A stretch of DNA of 24,510 bases from Symbiobacteriaceae bacterium. Lineage in GTDB: Bacteria; Bacillota_E; Symbiobacteriia; Symbiobacteriales; Symbiobacteriaceae. The position numbers and the translations under genes are program-made. Location: contig DAHVXO010000241.1 of NCBI GenBank assembly GCA_027356675.1, positions 1 to 24,510 on the forward strand, given 5' to 3'. Below, one piece after another: positions 1 to 8,960 of this stretch (within the stretch, counting starts at the first letter, position 1; each line of letters opens with the position of its first letter). The notes beneath the pieces are model-generated. The model worked only from the letters and a program-made list of their open reading frames with translations. It did no database searches and was not told the DNA's origin.

Positions 1-107
1 CCAAGTACCGCAAGGACGGGAAACTGGTCTATTACAGGCTCGCTGACAGCCACATCGGGAACCTGGTACATGAGGTTCTGCAGCACGTTGAGGAGCAGCA
101 AGGGTAA
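1..107 (+). CDS. ArsR/CadC-family metal-responsive repressor, C-terminal fragment
   Basis: An open frame enters from the left edge (first full codon at 3) and ends at TAA 105-107, giving 34 residues. It reads through a basic Arg-Lys-Asp-Gly-Lys turn and Val-Tyr-Tyr-Arg-Leu, then an amphipathic helix ending in Glu-Glu-Gln-Gln-Gly. This is the beta-wing plus last helix typical of ArsR/SmtB winged-helix repressors of the CadC/CmtR/CzrA kind. The gene lies 26 bases upstream of a CadA-type ATPase on the same strand, the usual repressor-pump arrangement, so it probably senses Cd, Pb or Zn. The metal ligands and DNA-recognition helix lie outside the window, so the specificity cannot be read. Confidence 0.72.
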   Translation, partial: KYRKDGKLVYYRLADSHIGNLVHEVLQHVEEQQG

Positions 108-133
108 GGACGGCAGAAGGAGGGAGTAAGACT

Positions 134-2461
134 ATGGATCAGGCAGAAGGGAAGACAATCCTGCAAGTGCAGGGCATTAGCTGTCTGGACTGCGCTGCCA
201 AGTTCGAGAAGAACGTAGCGGCGCTCCCTGGCGTGGCCAGGGCTACACTGAATGCTACCGCAGGTAAGCTGACGATCGAAGGTAACGTGGATCTCGAAGC
301 GATCCGACGTGAGGGCAAAAAGGAGAACTACACAATCGTTGCCCCGAATGCCCAGCGAGAGACGACACTGCGAATCGAAGGCATTACGTGTCTGGACTGC
401 GCTGCCAAGTTCGAGAAGAATGTAGCGGCGCTCCCTGGCGTGGCCAGGGCTAAACTGAATGCTACTGCAGGAAAGCTGATGATCGAAGGTGTCGTGGACC
501 TTGATGCCATCCGTCGGGAAGCGCAAAAGGAGAACTACACCGTCATAGCCCAGGGCGAGCTGCAGAACACGGGCGAGGCGAAGTCTTCCAAGATCGACTG
601 GGAACTGGTTCGTACCTGCGTCTCCGGGGTGGCGCTGGTTGCTGGCTATATCACCGGAAACGCCGGTGCAGCTCCGACCGTTGTCATCCCACTCTTCGTC
701 ACCGCCATGGTTCTCGGTGGGTGGGGCAACTTCCGTAAGGCGTTCTTCTCCCTCCGCAGCTTTGACTTCAACATGAGCGTCCTGATGAGCGTAGCCGTTC
801 TCGGTGCCATAGCCATCGGGGAGTGGGAAGAGGGCGCCGTGGTCGCTTTCCTTTACGCGGTCTCCGAAATGCTGGAGTCCTGGTCGATGGAGCGGGCCCG
901 GCGTTCCATCCGTGATCTCATGGACATTGCCCCGAAGGTGGCTCGTGTTCGCCGGGACGGTCGGGAAGTAGAGGTTCCGGTTGAGGCGATTCGGCTTGGC
1001 GACGTCATGATTATCCGCCCGGGCGAGAAGCTCGCCATGGACGGCCGGATTCTCAAGGGCGAGTCAGCCATCAACCAGGCAGCCATCACGGGTGAGTCGG
1101 TTCCCACAGAGAAGGGGCCGGGGGATGAGGTCTATGCCGGCACCCTGAACACCCACGGTTCGCTGGAGGTTGAGGTTACCAAGCTGGTGGAGGACACCAC
1201 GATCGCGAAGATCATCCACATGGTGGAGGATGCCCAGACCCAGCGAGCCCCTTCGCAAGCGTTTGTGGACCGCTTTGCCAAGGTATACACGCCCATCGTG
1301 CTCAGTCTCGCTGCCGGCATTGTGCTGATCCCGCCGTTGCTGATGGGCGCGCAATGGGCTCCCTGGATCTACCGTGGGCTGTCGCTCCTTGTGGTTGCCT
1401 GCCCGTGCGCTCTGGTGGTATCCACCCCGGTGGCGATTGTCAGCGCAATCGGTAACGCTGCCAAGAACGGTGTGCTGATCAAGGGCGGCATCCACCTTGA
1501 ACAGGCCGGCGCCTTAGAGGCCATTGCGTTTGACAAGACCGGCACGTTGACCAAGGGCGAGCCGGCCGTTACCGACATCGTCCCCCTCGGCTCTTTGACT
1601 GAGGTGGAACTGCTACAGATGGCGGCCAACCTGGAAGTCCGCTCAGAGCATCCGCTGGCGGTGGCCATCGTGAAAGCCGCTGAGGCCAGCGGCCTTAAGG
1701 CAGAAGCAGTCGAAGGGTTCAGCGCCCTCATGGGCCGTGGTGCCCAAGGCCAGGTCGATGGGCAGACCATCTACATTGGCAATTTGCGCCTCTTTGACGA
1801 GCAGGGGATTAGTACAGCACAGATCCTTGACCGTGTCCGCCATCTCCAGGAGGAGGGTAAGACGGCCATGGTCATGGGGACCGAGCAGACCTTCCTCGGG
1901 ATCATCGCAGTGGCCGACGAGGTCCGTGAGGTTAGCAAGAAGGCCGTAGCTGAGCTTAAGCGGGCCGGAATCCGCAAGACGATCATGCTCACCGGTGACA
2001 ACGAGGCAACAGCCAGAGCCATGACCGCCCGTGTTGGCGTTGACGAGTTTCGGGCCGAACTGCTGCCCCAAGACAAGGTCAGCGCCATCCAGGGGCTCCT
2101 GAAGGACTACGGCAAGGTGGCCATGGTGGGTGATGGCATCAACGATGCGCCGGCACTGGCGCTCTCCACCGTTGGCATTGCGATGGGTGGTGCCGGCACG
2201 GACACCGCCCTGGAAACGGCCGATATTGCCCTGATGGCGGACGACCTGTCCAAGCTCCCGTTCACGATTCGCCTGAGCCGGGCCGCGTTGCGTATCATCC
2301 GGCAGAACATCGCCTTCTCGCTGGCGATCAAGCTGATTGCCGTCGTGGCGGTGTTCCCGGGCTGGCTTACGCTGTGGCTGGCGATCCTGGCCGACATGGG
2401 AGCGTCGGTGCTCGTGACCTTGAACGGCATCCGGCTGCTGCGCATGAACCCCGAGAAGTGA
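134..2461 (+). CDS. cadA: CadA-like heavy-metal exporting P1B-type ATPase with tandem HMA domains
   Basis: This 775-residue protein is an inner-membrane pump that uses ATP to expel soft divalent metals (Cd, Zn, Pb). Two N-terminal heavy-metal-associated domains carry Cys-Leu-Asp-Cys sites at C17/C20 and C86/C89 in the CadA-style 'CxxCAxKFEKNV' context. Then come the membrane helices, the phosphatase TGES motif, the CPC transport motif (C423-P-C425), the phosphorylated Asp in DKTGTLT (D467), and a C-terminal GDGxNDAPAL hinge with two more helices. CPC plus the CadA-style HMA points to divalent metals rather than copper, although exact specificity is an inference. The ATG is preceded by AAGGAGGG at 117-124. 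It probably forms an operon with the upstream repressor gene. A strong hairpin follows the stop. Confidence 0.95.
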   Translation: MDQAEGKTILQVQGISCLDCAAKFEKNVAALPGVARATLNATAGKLTIEGNVDLEAIRREGKKENYTIVAPNAQRETTLRIEGITCLDCAAKFEKNVAALPGVARAKLNATAGKLMIEGVVDLDAIRREAQKENYTVIAQGELQNTGEAKSSKIDWELVRTCVSGVALVAGYITGNAGAAPTVVIPLFVTAMVLGGWGNFRKAFFSLRSFDFNMSVLMSVAVLGAIAIGEWEEGAVVAFLYAVSEMLESWSMERARRSIRDLMDIAPKVARVRRDGREVEVPVEAIRLGDVMIIRPGEKLAMDGRILKGESAINQAAITGESVPTEKGPGDEVYAGTLNTHGSLEVEVTKLVEDTTIAKIIHMVEDAQTQRAPSQAFVDRFAKVYTPIVLSLAAGIVLIPPLLMGAQWAPWIYRGLSLLVVACPCALVVSTPVAIVSAIGNAAKNGVLIKGGIHLEQAGALEAIAFDKTGTLTKGEPAVTDIVPLGSLTEVELLQMAANLEVRSEHPLAVAIVKAAEASGLKAEAVEGFSALMGRGAQGQVDGQTIYIGNLRLFDEQGISTAQILDRVRHLQEEGKTAMVMGTEQTFLGIIAVADEVREVSKKAVAELKRAGIRKTIMLTGDNEATARAMTARVGVDEFRAELLPQDKVSAIQGLLKDYGKVAMVGDGINDAPALALSTVGIAMGGAGTDTALETADIALMADDLSKLPFTIRLSRAALRIIRQNIAFSLAIKLIAVVAVFPGWLTLWLAILADMGASVLVTLNGIRLLRMNPEK
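173..547 (+). repeat. Tandem HMA-domain duplication inside cadA
   Basis: Two direct copies, about 173-340 and 380-547, are offset by 207 bases (69 codons) and encode the two metal-binding domains. Across 182-283 against 389-490 I count 97 identical bases of 102, including synonymous positions. This implies recent duplication or gene conversion rather than two old domains. Confidence 0.9.
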
Positions 2462-2468
2462 GACTCGG

Positions 2469-2506
2469 GAGCACCCGGGGGAAGTAGAGGACTCCCCCGG
2501 GTGCTC
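2469..2506 (+). terminator. Rho-independent-type terminator after cadA
   Basis: A perfect 14-bp inverted repeat (GAGCACCCGGGGGA at 2469-2482 and its complement at 2493-2506) encloses a 10-base loop, 8 bases after the cadA stop. The tail TTCCTG is only weakly T-rich. Confidence 0.75.
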
Positions 2507-2750
2507 TTCCTGCCACCGCTTGATCGAGTCGCCGAATGACTCACCGTCCGGCGACTGCGGACACGGAAGGGACGTGTTCATGGTCAGGATGCACACGGAT
2601 ACAGCAGTGGTGCTGCGTCTGGCTCCCGGTCGCTGACTACTCCGCTGATGATCATCGGTACGCTCGTATTCTTGGGCCTCGTTGGCGATGGGCTAGCTGT
2701 CCATTATCAAGTGGTAACGGATCGGTTGCCACGGTGGGGGGAAGAGCAAT
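2507..2750. other. Intergenic stretch between cadA and lspA, no gene assigned
   Basis: No convincing gene is visible. A micro-ORF of 18 codons (ATG 2580, TGA 2634-2636) follows a GGAAGGG sequence at 2565-2571. Another frame opens at ATG 2648 with a short hydrophobic stretch but no ribosome binding site, and it runs into lspA out of frame. Either could be a leader or a decayed gene. Confidence 0.4.
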
Positions 2751-3209
2751 TTGCGGTTGGTGCTGGCAGTAGCGGTCCTGTGGGCCACCCTGGATCTTGG
2801 ATCCAAGGTGGCTGTCATGCGGAGCCTGGTCGAAGGACAGGCAATTCCCGTTGTGGACGGGCTCTTGACGCTGCACTACGTGCGGAACCCGGGAGCGGCA
2901 TACGGAATACTGCTCGGGCAACGCTGGCTTCTGGCAATCCTTGCGGCCGGGATATGCGTGGGAATCCTGTGGTACGCTCGGCAGGTTACGGCGGTCCGGG
3001 AGCGCATTGCCCTGGGGATGCTCCTTGGTGGAGCGGTCGGGAACATGCACAACCGGCTCGTCTGGGGCGCAGTCACTGACATGATTGAAATCAACCCGCT
3101 GACGGCGGTGTTTCGGGTTTTCAACGTGGCGGACATTGCGATCACCTTTGGAGTACTCCTCCTCGCCTGGAGTATGGTCCGAGGTCCCCGCCCGCAGGGT
3201 GAAGGGTAG
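2751..3209 (+). CDS. lspA: Signal peptidase II (LspA/PbrC-like) with a catalytic Asp replaced by Asn
   Basis: A 152-residue membrane protein with four hydrophobic segments. LspA cleaves the signal peptide of prolipoproteins just before the lipidated Cys, in the membrane. The family boxes are present: Asp15...Lys19 near the first helix, NPGAAYG at 46-52, GGAVGNMHNR at 93-102 and FNVADIAI at 124-131. The catalytic dyad should be the Asp of GNxxDR plus the Asp of FNxAD. D128 is present, but residue 101 is Asn (AAC 3051-3053). The TTG start is chosen because GGGGGGAA (2735-2742) sits 8 bases upstream. LspA paralogues next to P1B ATPases are known from lead-resistance operons (pbrC). The substitution may mean an inactive or altered enzyme. 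Confidence 0.88.
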   Translation: MRLVLAVAVLWATLDLGSKVAVMRSLVEGQAIPVVDGLLTLHYVRNPGAAYGILLGQRWLLAILAAGICVGILWYARQVTAVRERIALGMLLGGAVGNMHNRLVWGAVTDMIEINPLTAVFRVFNVADIAITFGVLLLAWSMVRGPRPQGEG

Positions 3210-3284
3210 CGACTATCCTCCCATCTTCTTTCCAGAAGGCTGTCGCCACCTTGGATTACGGACGATTATCCGGAGGTAGACGTA

Positions 3285-3803
3285 ATGGACAGCACCACTC
3301 ACGATGGCCCTGTCATCGTCAACTGCCCCGTATCGGGCAGTAATGGGAAGCTGGTGATGCCGGTCACGCTCCGCTCCTTGATCAAGGAGGAGCAACAGCA
3401 CCGAATCACGGAGGGGCGGTACCGGTTCTGCGACGCACAGGGGTGCGACGTGGTCTACTTCGCCGAGGGCGGGAGCCATGTGTTTACCAAGGGTGACTTG
3501 AAGGTTCGGGTGGGCGTGAAGGAGACCGAAGCGCCGCGACCGATCTGCTACTGCTTCAACCACACCGTTGAAGAGATCTTTGACGAAATCCAGCGGACCG
3601 GGGCGACAACCGTTCCAGATGATGTTGCCAGTCGGCTGAACACTGAGGGCTGCGACTGTGTGCATACCAATCCGCAGGGCTCCTGCTGCCTGGGCGTCCT
3701 CAACGCCTTTGCCAAGGAAGGTATGCTGCGTTTTGGCCCTTCCCAAGAGGAAGCCTGCCAGACAGAGAAATGCGATCTTAATTCCGAGGACTGCTGCAAG
3801 TAG
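3285..3803 (+). CDS. CopZ-N-like [2Fe-2S]/zinc protein with Cys-rich tail
   Basis: 172 residues, no signal peptide, probably cytosolic. It resembles the N-terminal zinc/[2Fe-2S] domain of archaeal-type CopZ: C14-Pro-Val-Ser-Gly, then YRFC(49)xxxGC(54)DVVYF (zinc-binding half), FTKGDLKVRVGxKE, PxC(88)YC(90)F (BFD-like cluster half), EGC(123)DC(125) and NPQGSCC (134/135). Known relatives pass metal or electrons to copper-handling partners; the role beside a CadA pump and ars genes is inferred. Beyond the domain, residues 150-172 add C158, C163, C170 and C171, which the second copy at 4261-4698 lacks. The ATG follows CGGAGGT at 3270-3276. It starts 75 bases after lspA and ends before a hairpin terminator. 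Confidence 0.8.
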   Translation: MDSTTHDGPVIVNCPVSGSNGKLVMPVTLRSLIKEEQQHRITEGRYRFCDAQGCDVVYFAEGGSHVFTKGDLKVRVGVKETEAPRPICYCFNHTVEEIFDEIQRTGATTVPDDVASRLNTEGCDCVHTNPQGSCCLGVLNAFAKEGMLRFGPSQEEACQTEKCDLNSEDCCK

Positions 3804-3818
3804 CCCCCGCATACCACC

Positions 3819-3857
3819 AACGGCGCTACCGTCCCCATGAAGGGAACGAGCGCCGTT
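3819..3857 (+). terminator. Terminator after the first CopZ-like gene
   Basis: AACGGCGCT (3819-3827) pairs with AGCGCCGTT (3849-3857). The 21-base loop can pair partly (TCCC with GGGA). The tail is TTTCGTCTT. Confidence 0.75.
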
Positions 3858-3928
3858 TCGTCTTCCTGCGGAAATACCCCATCGCCTTTAGCGTTGTTCA
3901 TTTTGGCCTCGGACCTCAGTTTTGGAGC

Positions 3929-4189
3929 TTAGCGTTGTAAAACGCGCGCTCGCTCGTAATAGGCCTTAAGGGCGATCCCCGCCGTAGCGCAGGTGTCCAC
4001 CTGAACGCGGCGATGCGAGTGGATCCGCACCTCAAGAACGTGGCGCTGCAGGACCTCGCTGGTGGCTCGGTGGTCTTCTATGATACCCGGGTGAAGCTGG
4101 TAAAGGTCTAGCTTCAGCACAGAGGCCGCACCGCTGGCTAACGCCATGGTAGCGGCCTCTCGTCGTTCCCGAGTCACGTTGCTGCTCAA
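3929..4189 (-). CDS. Hypothetical small ORF, doubtful
   Basis: This frame could encode up to 86 residues (TTG start), or about 72 from the internal ATG at 4150. I do not recognise the product and see no clear ribosome binding site. About 70% of third positions are G or C from the internal ATG, but an overlapping plus-strand frame (ATG near 4013 to TAG near 4108) is equally GC3-biased, so base composition does not decide. The 338-base stretch between the two CopZ-like genes may be a decayed gene. The word TAGCGTTGT occurs twice at its left edge (about 3889 and 3930). Confidence 0.22.
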   Translation of the reverse strand: MSSNVTRERREAATMALASGAASVLKLDLYQLHPGIIEDHRATSEVLQRHVLEVRIHSHRRVQVDTCATAGIALKAYYERARVLQR

Positions 4190-4230
4190 GTTAGTTTAGC
4201 GGTGCGTACGGTCTGAGCATGGAACGAAAC

Positions 4231-4254
4231 AGGCGCACCAATTGAGGTGCGCCT
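4231..4254 (-). terminator. Terminator of the leftward CopZ-like gene
   Basis: AGGCGCACC (4231-4239) and GGTGCGCCT (4246-4254) form a perfect 9-bp stem with a 6-base loop. On the minus strand it lies just after the stop at 4261 and is followed by GTTTCGTT. Confidence 0.85.
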
Positions 4255-4260
4255 GCTTTC

Positions 4261-4698
4261 TCATACTGAGGGCTTCAACTCCTCGGCTATCGCCATGACC
4301 GTACCGAGGCAACAGGACCCCTGGGGATTGGTTTCCTCGCAGTGGCAGCCCTGGGACTCCAACTTGGTACGAATCCGGTCGGGTACGGTGGTGCGCCCGG
4401 TCAGCCGGACTTCTTCGATCATGTCCTCGACCGAGTACCCGAAACAATAGCAGACGGGCCTGGGGGGTTCTGCCTCCTTGATGCCGACGCGCACCGAGAG
4501 ATCGGAGCGCGTGAAGACATGGCTGCCGTCTTCCGCAAAGTATACGACGTCACAACCAGGAGTGGCGCAGAAACGGTAGCGGGTCGGTAGAACAGCAGGG
4601 TGCCTTTCAGGCCGAAGCAACGCTCGAAGCGTGTGTTCCGACACCCGTTTTCCAGGAGTGCCGGCGACCGGGCACAGTGGCGTGGCCAGGATGATCAC
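4261..4698 (-). CDS. Second CopZ-N-like [2Fe-2S]/zinc protein
   Basis: 145 residues, paralogous to the product of 3285-3803. Shared landmarks are C9-Pro-Val-Ala-Gly, YRFC(44)xxxGC(49)DVVYFAE, GSHVFTRSDL, VGIKEAE, PVC(83)YC(85)FGYS, QGC(118)HC(120) and NPQGSCC (129/130). It stops soon after that motif, without the extra Cys tail. The start is uncertain: GTG at 4698 has no good ribosome binding site. A four-residue ATG frame just upstream ends on a TGA that overlaps this GTG, so coupled initiation is possible. It is downstream of acr3 on the same strand with a 126-base gap containing a weak hairpin, so it may be the last gene of the ars operon. An Fe-S or metal-transfer role is inferred from the family. 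Confidence 0.78.
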   Translation of the reverse strand: MIILATPLCPVAGTPGKRVSEHTLRALLRPERHPAVLPTRYRFCATPGCDVVYFAEDGSHVFTRSDLSVRVGIKEAEPPRPVCYCFGYSVEDMIEEVRLTGRTTVPDRIRTKLESQGCHCEETNPQGSCCLGTVMAIAEELKPSV

Positions 4699-4781
4699 GT
4701 CCAGTTCATAAGCTGGGTTGATTGGTGAGAGTTCGCTGGCTTTTGATCAGGTCCTTCAGCTCGGGACGATTGTAAGCAGTC

Positions 4782-4803
4782 ACCCGGGTACAGGCTCCCG
4801 GGT
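4782..4803 (-). terminator. Possible weak terminator after acr3
   Basis: ACCCGGG (4782-4788) and CCCGGGT (4797-4803) form a 7-bp GC-rich stem with an 8-base loop in the acr3-CopZ gap. No T-run follows on the minus strand, so it may only attenuate read-through. Confidence 0.35.
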
Positions 4804-4824
4804 TCCTGTTTTCTGTCCTCTGAA

Positions 4825-5877
<1,053 letters not shown>

Positions 5878-5914
5878 GATTGGGCCTCCTCCGGGTGGTG
5901 ATCGTGAACCGGGC

Positions 5915-6340
5915 CTAAGCCCCCAGTTCGGTCAGCAGGGCCGCGATGCGCAGGCGGATATCGTCGCGAACGGCCCGGAACTGAGCCAAGATCTCTTCTT
6001 CCGTGCCCTTCGCCTTGGCCGGGTCCGGCAGGTCCCAGTGGCGCCGGACCAGGGCAGTTGGCGGCACGATGGGGCACCGTTCGTTAGCGTCTCCGCACAG
6101 GGTGATGATCACCTGTTGCTCACGATAGATCTCGAAGTCCAGGGTCTTCGAGGTCTGGCCCGTGATATCGACCCCGGCCTCCGCCATGACTTGCACGGCC
6201 CGGGGGTTCACCCCATGTGCCTCCAGGCCGGCGCTGTAAATCTCCCACTGATCGCCCGCCAGGGCCCTGGCCCACCCTTCGGCCATCTGGCTGCGGCACG
6301 AGTTGCCGGTGCAGATAAACGCGACCCGTCGCTTTGTCAC
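5915..6340 (-). CDS. arsC: Arsenate reductase, thioredoxin-coupled
   Basis: 141 residues, of the low-molecular-weight phosphatase fold type found in Bacillus and Staphylococcus. It reduces As(V) to As(III) in the cytosol using a Cys relay regenerated by thioredoxin. The nucleophile lies in the P-loop C10-TGNSC(15)RS. The relay cysteines are C82 and C89 in [11 protein letters not shown], and the DP pair at about 105-106 supplies the general acid. All positions match the classical C10/C82/C89 scheme. It lies 23 bases after arsA. The arsenite it makes is exported by ACR3, encoded directly downstream. Confidence 0.96.
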   Translation of the reverse strand: MTKRRVAFICTGNSCRSQMAEGWARALAGDQWEIYSAGLEAHGVNPRAVQVMAEAGVDITGQTSKTLDFEIYREQQVIITLCGDANERCPIVPPTALVRRHWDLPDPAKAKGTEEEILAQFRAVRDDIRLRIAALLTELGA

Positions 6341-6363
6341 ATTCGTCTCCCCCTATTTCTTGG

Positions 6364-8118
6364 TCAGGCCCGAAGCAGCTGTAACAGACGTTCTGTCCCG
6401 ACGGGGTCCGATGCGACCCAGGGAATCAGGGCGCAGCGGACGGCAAGCTGCCGCCGGACCTGCTCGATCAGGGGCAGCTCATAGCTGGCCCGCTGCTGCA
6501 GGAGCGGATCGTGCGTGCCGCTGGCCGACAGACTCTGGTTGATGACCCAGCCGTACGGCTCGATGCCGGCGCGGCGGAGGTCCGCCTGGAGCCGCTCAGC
6601 CTCAAAGACCGGTGTCGCCTCGGCCAAGGTAACCAGCAGGATGCGGGTAAACGCCGGATCCCGCAGCCTTGGAAGGAGCTGCTTCACCGACTCGGGCGTG
6701 TTGTCCGCCTGCATGCCGACCTCACGATGGTACGCCTGGGTCGCATCCAGCAGGAGAATGGTGTGGCCGGTCGGCGCCGTATCGAGGATGACGAAACCGT
6801 CCCGGCCCTGCTCGACCATCTCGGCAAAGGCCCGGAAAACGGCGATCTCTTCGGTGCAGGGGGAACGCAGATCCTCCTCCAGAAGCGCCCGCCCCTCGGC
6901 ATCTAGATCCGTTCCGGCGGTGCCCATGACTTCGGCTGTGTAGGCCGCCACCTCAGCCTTGGGGTCAATCCGGCTGACCGTCAGATCGGGGAGGCCTTTG
7001 CCTACCGCATCCGCCACATGGGCCGCGGGGTCTGTGGTGGAAAGATGGACCCGGTGGCCCCGGGACGCCAGTTCAACGGCGATGGCGGCGGCCACCGTCG
7101 TCTTGCCGACGCCGCCTTTTCCCATGGTCATGATCACGCCACGGCCCTGCCCGGCGAGGCCATCCACCAGCTCCACAAGGGGGGCTGGCAAGGCTTCTCG
7201 GTCGGTGGCAACGCTGTCCGCCTGGATCGTCGAATCGGCCGGCGCCAGCATCTGCCGCAACGCCTCGACTCCGACCAGGGATCGGGGGACCAGGGGAATC
7301 TCCTCCCGGGGCAGCCCGGCGAGGGCATCAGGAATCGACCGCAGCGCCGTGTTGCCGCGCAGCTCAAGCGCAGCAGCGATGGGGTCGGCCTGCTCCCGGG
7401 CATGGAAAACGCCGTTGATCAGGAGCCACTGGTTGCGAACGCCCAGTTCGGCCAACTCGCCGCTGGCCCGCGCCGCCTCGGTTAGGGCCGCCCGCTCGGG
7501 CCGGCTCACGAGCAGCAGGGCGGTGCGGCTGCCGTCGGCTAGGGCCTCGACGGCGGCATGATATAGGTCGCGCTGTCCCTGCAGGCCCGCGAGGGGGCCA
7601 AGGCAGGAGCCGCCGTGGGTGTTGGTGTCGATGAACCCCTGCCAGGCCATCGGCAGGGAGAGCAGCCGCAGGGTGTGGCCCGTCGGCGCCGTATCAAAGA
7701 CGACATGATCGAACGCAGCGGTTGCCGCCGGGTTACCCAGGAGCCGGGCAAACTCGTCAAATGCGGCAATCTCCATGGTGCATGCCCCGGAGAGTTGCTC
7801 CTCCATGTTGGCCACGGCAGCCTCGGGGAGAATACCCCGGTAGGGGCTGACGACCTTCTCCCGGTATGCGGCAGCGGCGGCTTCGGGATCAAGGTTTGCG
7901 GCCATCAGGTTGGCGACGCCGGGGATGGGCTCTGGAGCCGGCCCCAGTTTCACCTGCAGTACATCATCCAGGTTGGATGCCGGGTCTGTGCTGATCAGGA
8001 GTACCCGGCGCCCAATGTCCGCCAGCCTGAGAGCGGTGGCACAGGAGAGTGAGGTCTTACCGACGCCGCCCTTGCCGGTGAAGAAGAGAAACCGCGTAGC
8101 TAGGTCGATGAAGCGCAT
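6364..8118 (-). CDS. arsA: Arsenite-stimulated ATPase ArsA, two-domain
   Basis: 584 residues, the full double-domain length. ArsA is the soluble ATPase that binds As(III) or Sb(III) and energises the arsenite permease. P-loops are FTGKGGVGKTS at 13-23 and MGKGGVGKTT at 332-341. Each half has a DTAPTGHT switch motif. The metal-site cysteines are all present: C113 (SGACTMEIA), C172 (GGSCLGPL) and C421 (RSPCTEEIA), placed as in the enterobacterial enzyme. The ATG follows AAGGAAGAAGGG. It lies 19 bases after arsD, the metallochaperone that loads it. Pairing with ACR3 rather than ArsB is common outside Enterobacteria. Confidence 0.96.
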   Translation of the reverse strand: MRFIDLATRFLFFTGKGGVGKTSLSCATALRLADIGRRVLLISTDPASNLDDVLQVKLGPAPEPIPGVANLMAANLDPEAAAAAYREKVVSPYRGILPEAAVANMEEQLSGACTMEIAAFDEFARLLGNPAATAAFDHVVFDTAPTGHTLRLLSLPMAWQGFIDTNTHGGSCLGPLAGLQGQRDLYHAAVEALADGSRTALLLVSRPERAALTEAARASGELAELGVRNQWLLINGVFHAREQADPIAAALELRGNTALRSIPDALAGLPREEIPLVPRSLVGVEALRQMLAPADSTIQADSVATDREALPAPLVELVDGLAGQGRGVIMTMGKGGVGKTTVAAAIAVELASRGHRVHLSTTDPAAHVADAVGKGLPDLTVSRIDPKAEVAAYTAEVMGTAGTDLDAEGRALLEEDLRSPCTEEIAVFRAFAEMVEQGRDGFVILDTAPTGHTILLLDATQAYHREVGMQADNTPESVKQLLPRLRDPAFTRILLVTLAEATPVFEAERLQADLRRAGIEPYGWVINQSLSASGTHDPLLQQRASYELPLIEQVRRQLAVRCALIPWVASDPVGTERLLQLLRA

Positions 8119-8137
8119 AAAGACCCTTCTTCCTTGA

Positions 8138-8494
8138 TTAGCAGCAGTTGCCGGGCTGAATGACTGTCAGTTCATCGTTATCGTTCGGCGCGGGCATGCC
8201 CAGCCGGACAGCGAGGTCAGCCCGGGTCGGGTAGGCACCCTCAAAGGCGACCTGACCGTCGACCAGAACCATGGGCAAGACCTTCAGGCCTCGGGAGTGC
8301 ATGGCGTTCTTGACCAGTTCCGCAGTGGCGAAGGCTTGGGGCTGTTGGGAGAGGTTGTTCCGCTCGACGTTGACGCCCTGGCCCTTCAGCCAGTCGAGAT
8401 CGGCTGCAAAGCGTACCAGGACCGGATCAACGCTGGGGCCGCAGACGCCGGTGGAGCAACACATGGCACGCTCAAACACTTGAACCTTGGACAT
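8138..8494 (-). CDS. arsD: Arsenite metallochaperone ArsD
   Basis: 118 residues with a thioredoxin-like fold. ArsD hands As(III) to ArsA and weakly represses the operon in some bacteria. The essential metal site C12-C13...C18 is intact (RAMCCSTGVCGPSVD), and a vicinal pair C117-C118 ends the protein; the other C-terminal pair of the plasmid R773 form is absent. I choose ATG 8494 because GAGGAGA lies close upstream and it places the cysteines at the canonical 12/13/18. The upstream in-frame GTG at 8530 would add 12 residues. It is separated from arsR by 113 bases that hold an 11-bp palindrome (CCATACTATGG) but no clear promoter. Confidence 0.95.
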   Translation of the reverse strand: MSKVQVFERAMCCSTGVCGPSVDPVLVRFAADLDWLKGQGVNVERNNLSQQPQAFATAELVKNAMHSRGLKVLPMVLVDGQVAFEGAYPTRADLAVRLGMPAPNDNDELTVIQPGNCC

Positions 8495-8607
8495 GGTGCA
8501 TCTCTCCTCATTCTCGTTGATGGAGGCCACGACTCTCTGCCATAGTATGGCGGTTGCATCAAAAATTCTTGTTCAAAGGGCGAAAAAAGAGGAGCGGACT
8601 AGGGCCG

Positions 8608-8934
8608 CTAAAGGACGTCCAACGCTCGGACTTGCGCCAGGAGATCTGGCTTGACCAGGCTGTAGTGGCTCCAGGTACCGGCCACACGGCGGGTGATCAG
8701 GTTGGCGTCCAGGAGCACCTTCAGGTGATAGGAAATCTTGGACTGCGTCAACCCTAGCATCTCTTCGAGGTCGCAGTTGCACAGGTCAGCGTGCTGTTCC
8801 AGGAGGTGAACGATCTGCACCCGAATCGGGTCACTGAGGGCTTTGGCAAGCCCGGCTAGTCTAGCCGCCTCCGTTTCCGGCAACAGCCTCAGCCCGGGAA
8901 CACGTTGGCAGCCAGGACCGGAGCACTCGCTCAC
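8608..8934 (-). CDS. arsR: ArsR-family arsenite-responsive repressor
   Basis: 108 residues, winged helix. The inducer site is in the third helix: ADLC(52)NC(54)DLEEMLGL, the ELCxCDL signature of As(III)/Sb(III) sensors, followed by the recognition helix TQSKISYHLK and a wing ending WSHYSL. Extra cysteines C4 and C9 near the N-terminus could supply a third thiol. The frame extends upstream, but GTG 8934 is the start because AAGGAGGT lies directly before it and translation matches family length. It is the first gene of the leftward operon and diverges from the CC/Se gene. Overlapping promoters at 8961-9008 place both under its likely control. Confidence 0.94.
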   Translation of the reverse strand: MSECSGPGCQRVPGLRLLPETEAARLAGLAKALSDPIRVQIVHLLEQHADLCNCDLEEMLGLTQSKISYHLKVLLDANLITRRVAGTWSHYSLVKPDLLAQVRALDVL

Positions 8935-8960
8935 GCGGGCACCTCCTTCAACAACCTTTC

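Noticed and set aside
2648..3079. A 143-codon plus-strand frame overlapping lspA
   Set aside because: No ribosome binding site and no family motif; it runs through lspA in another frame, so it is a shadow.
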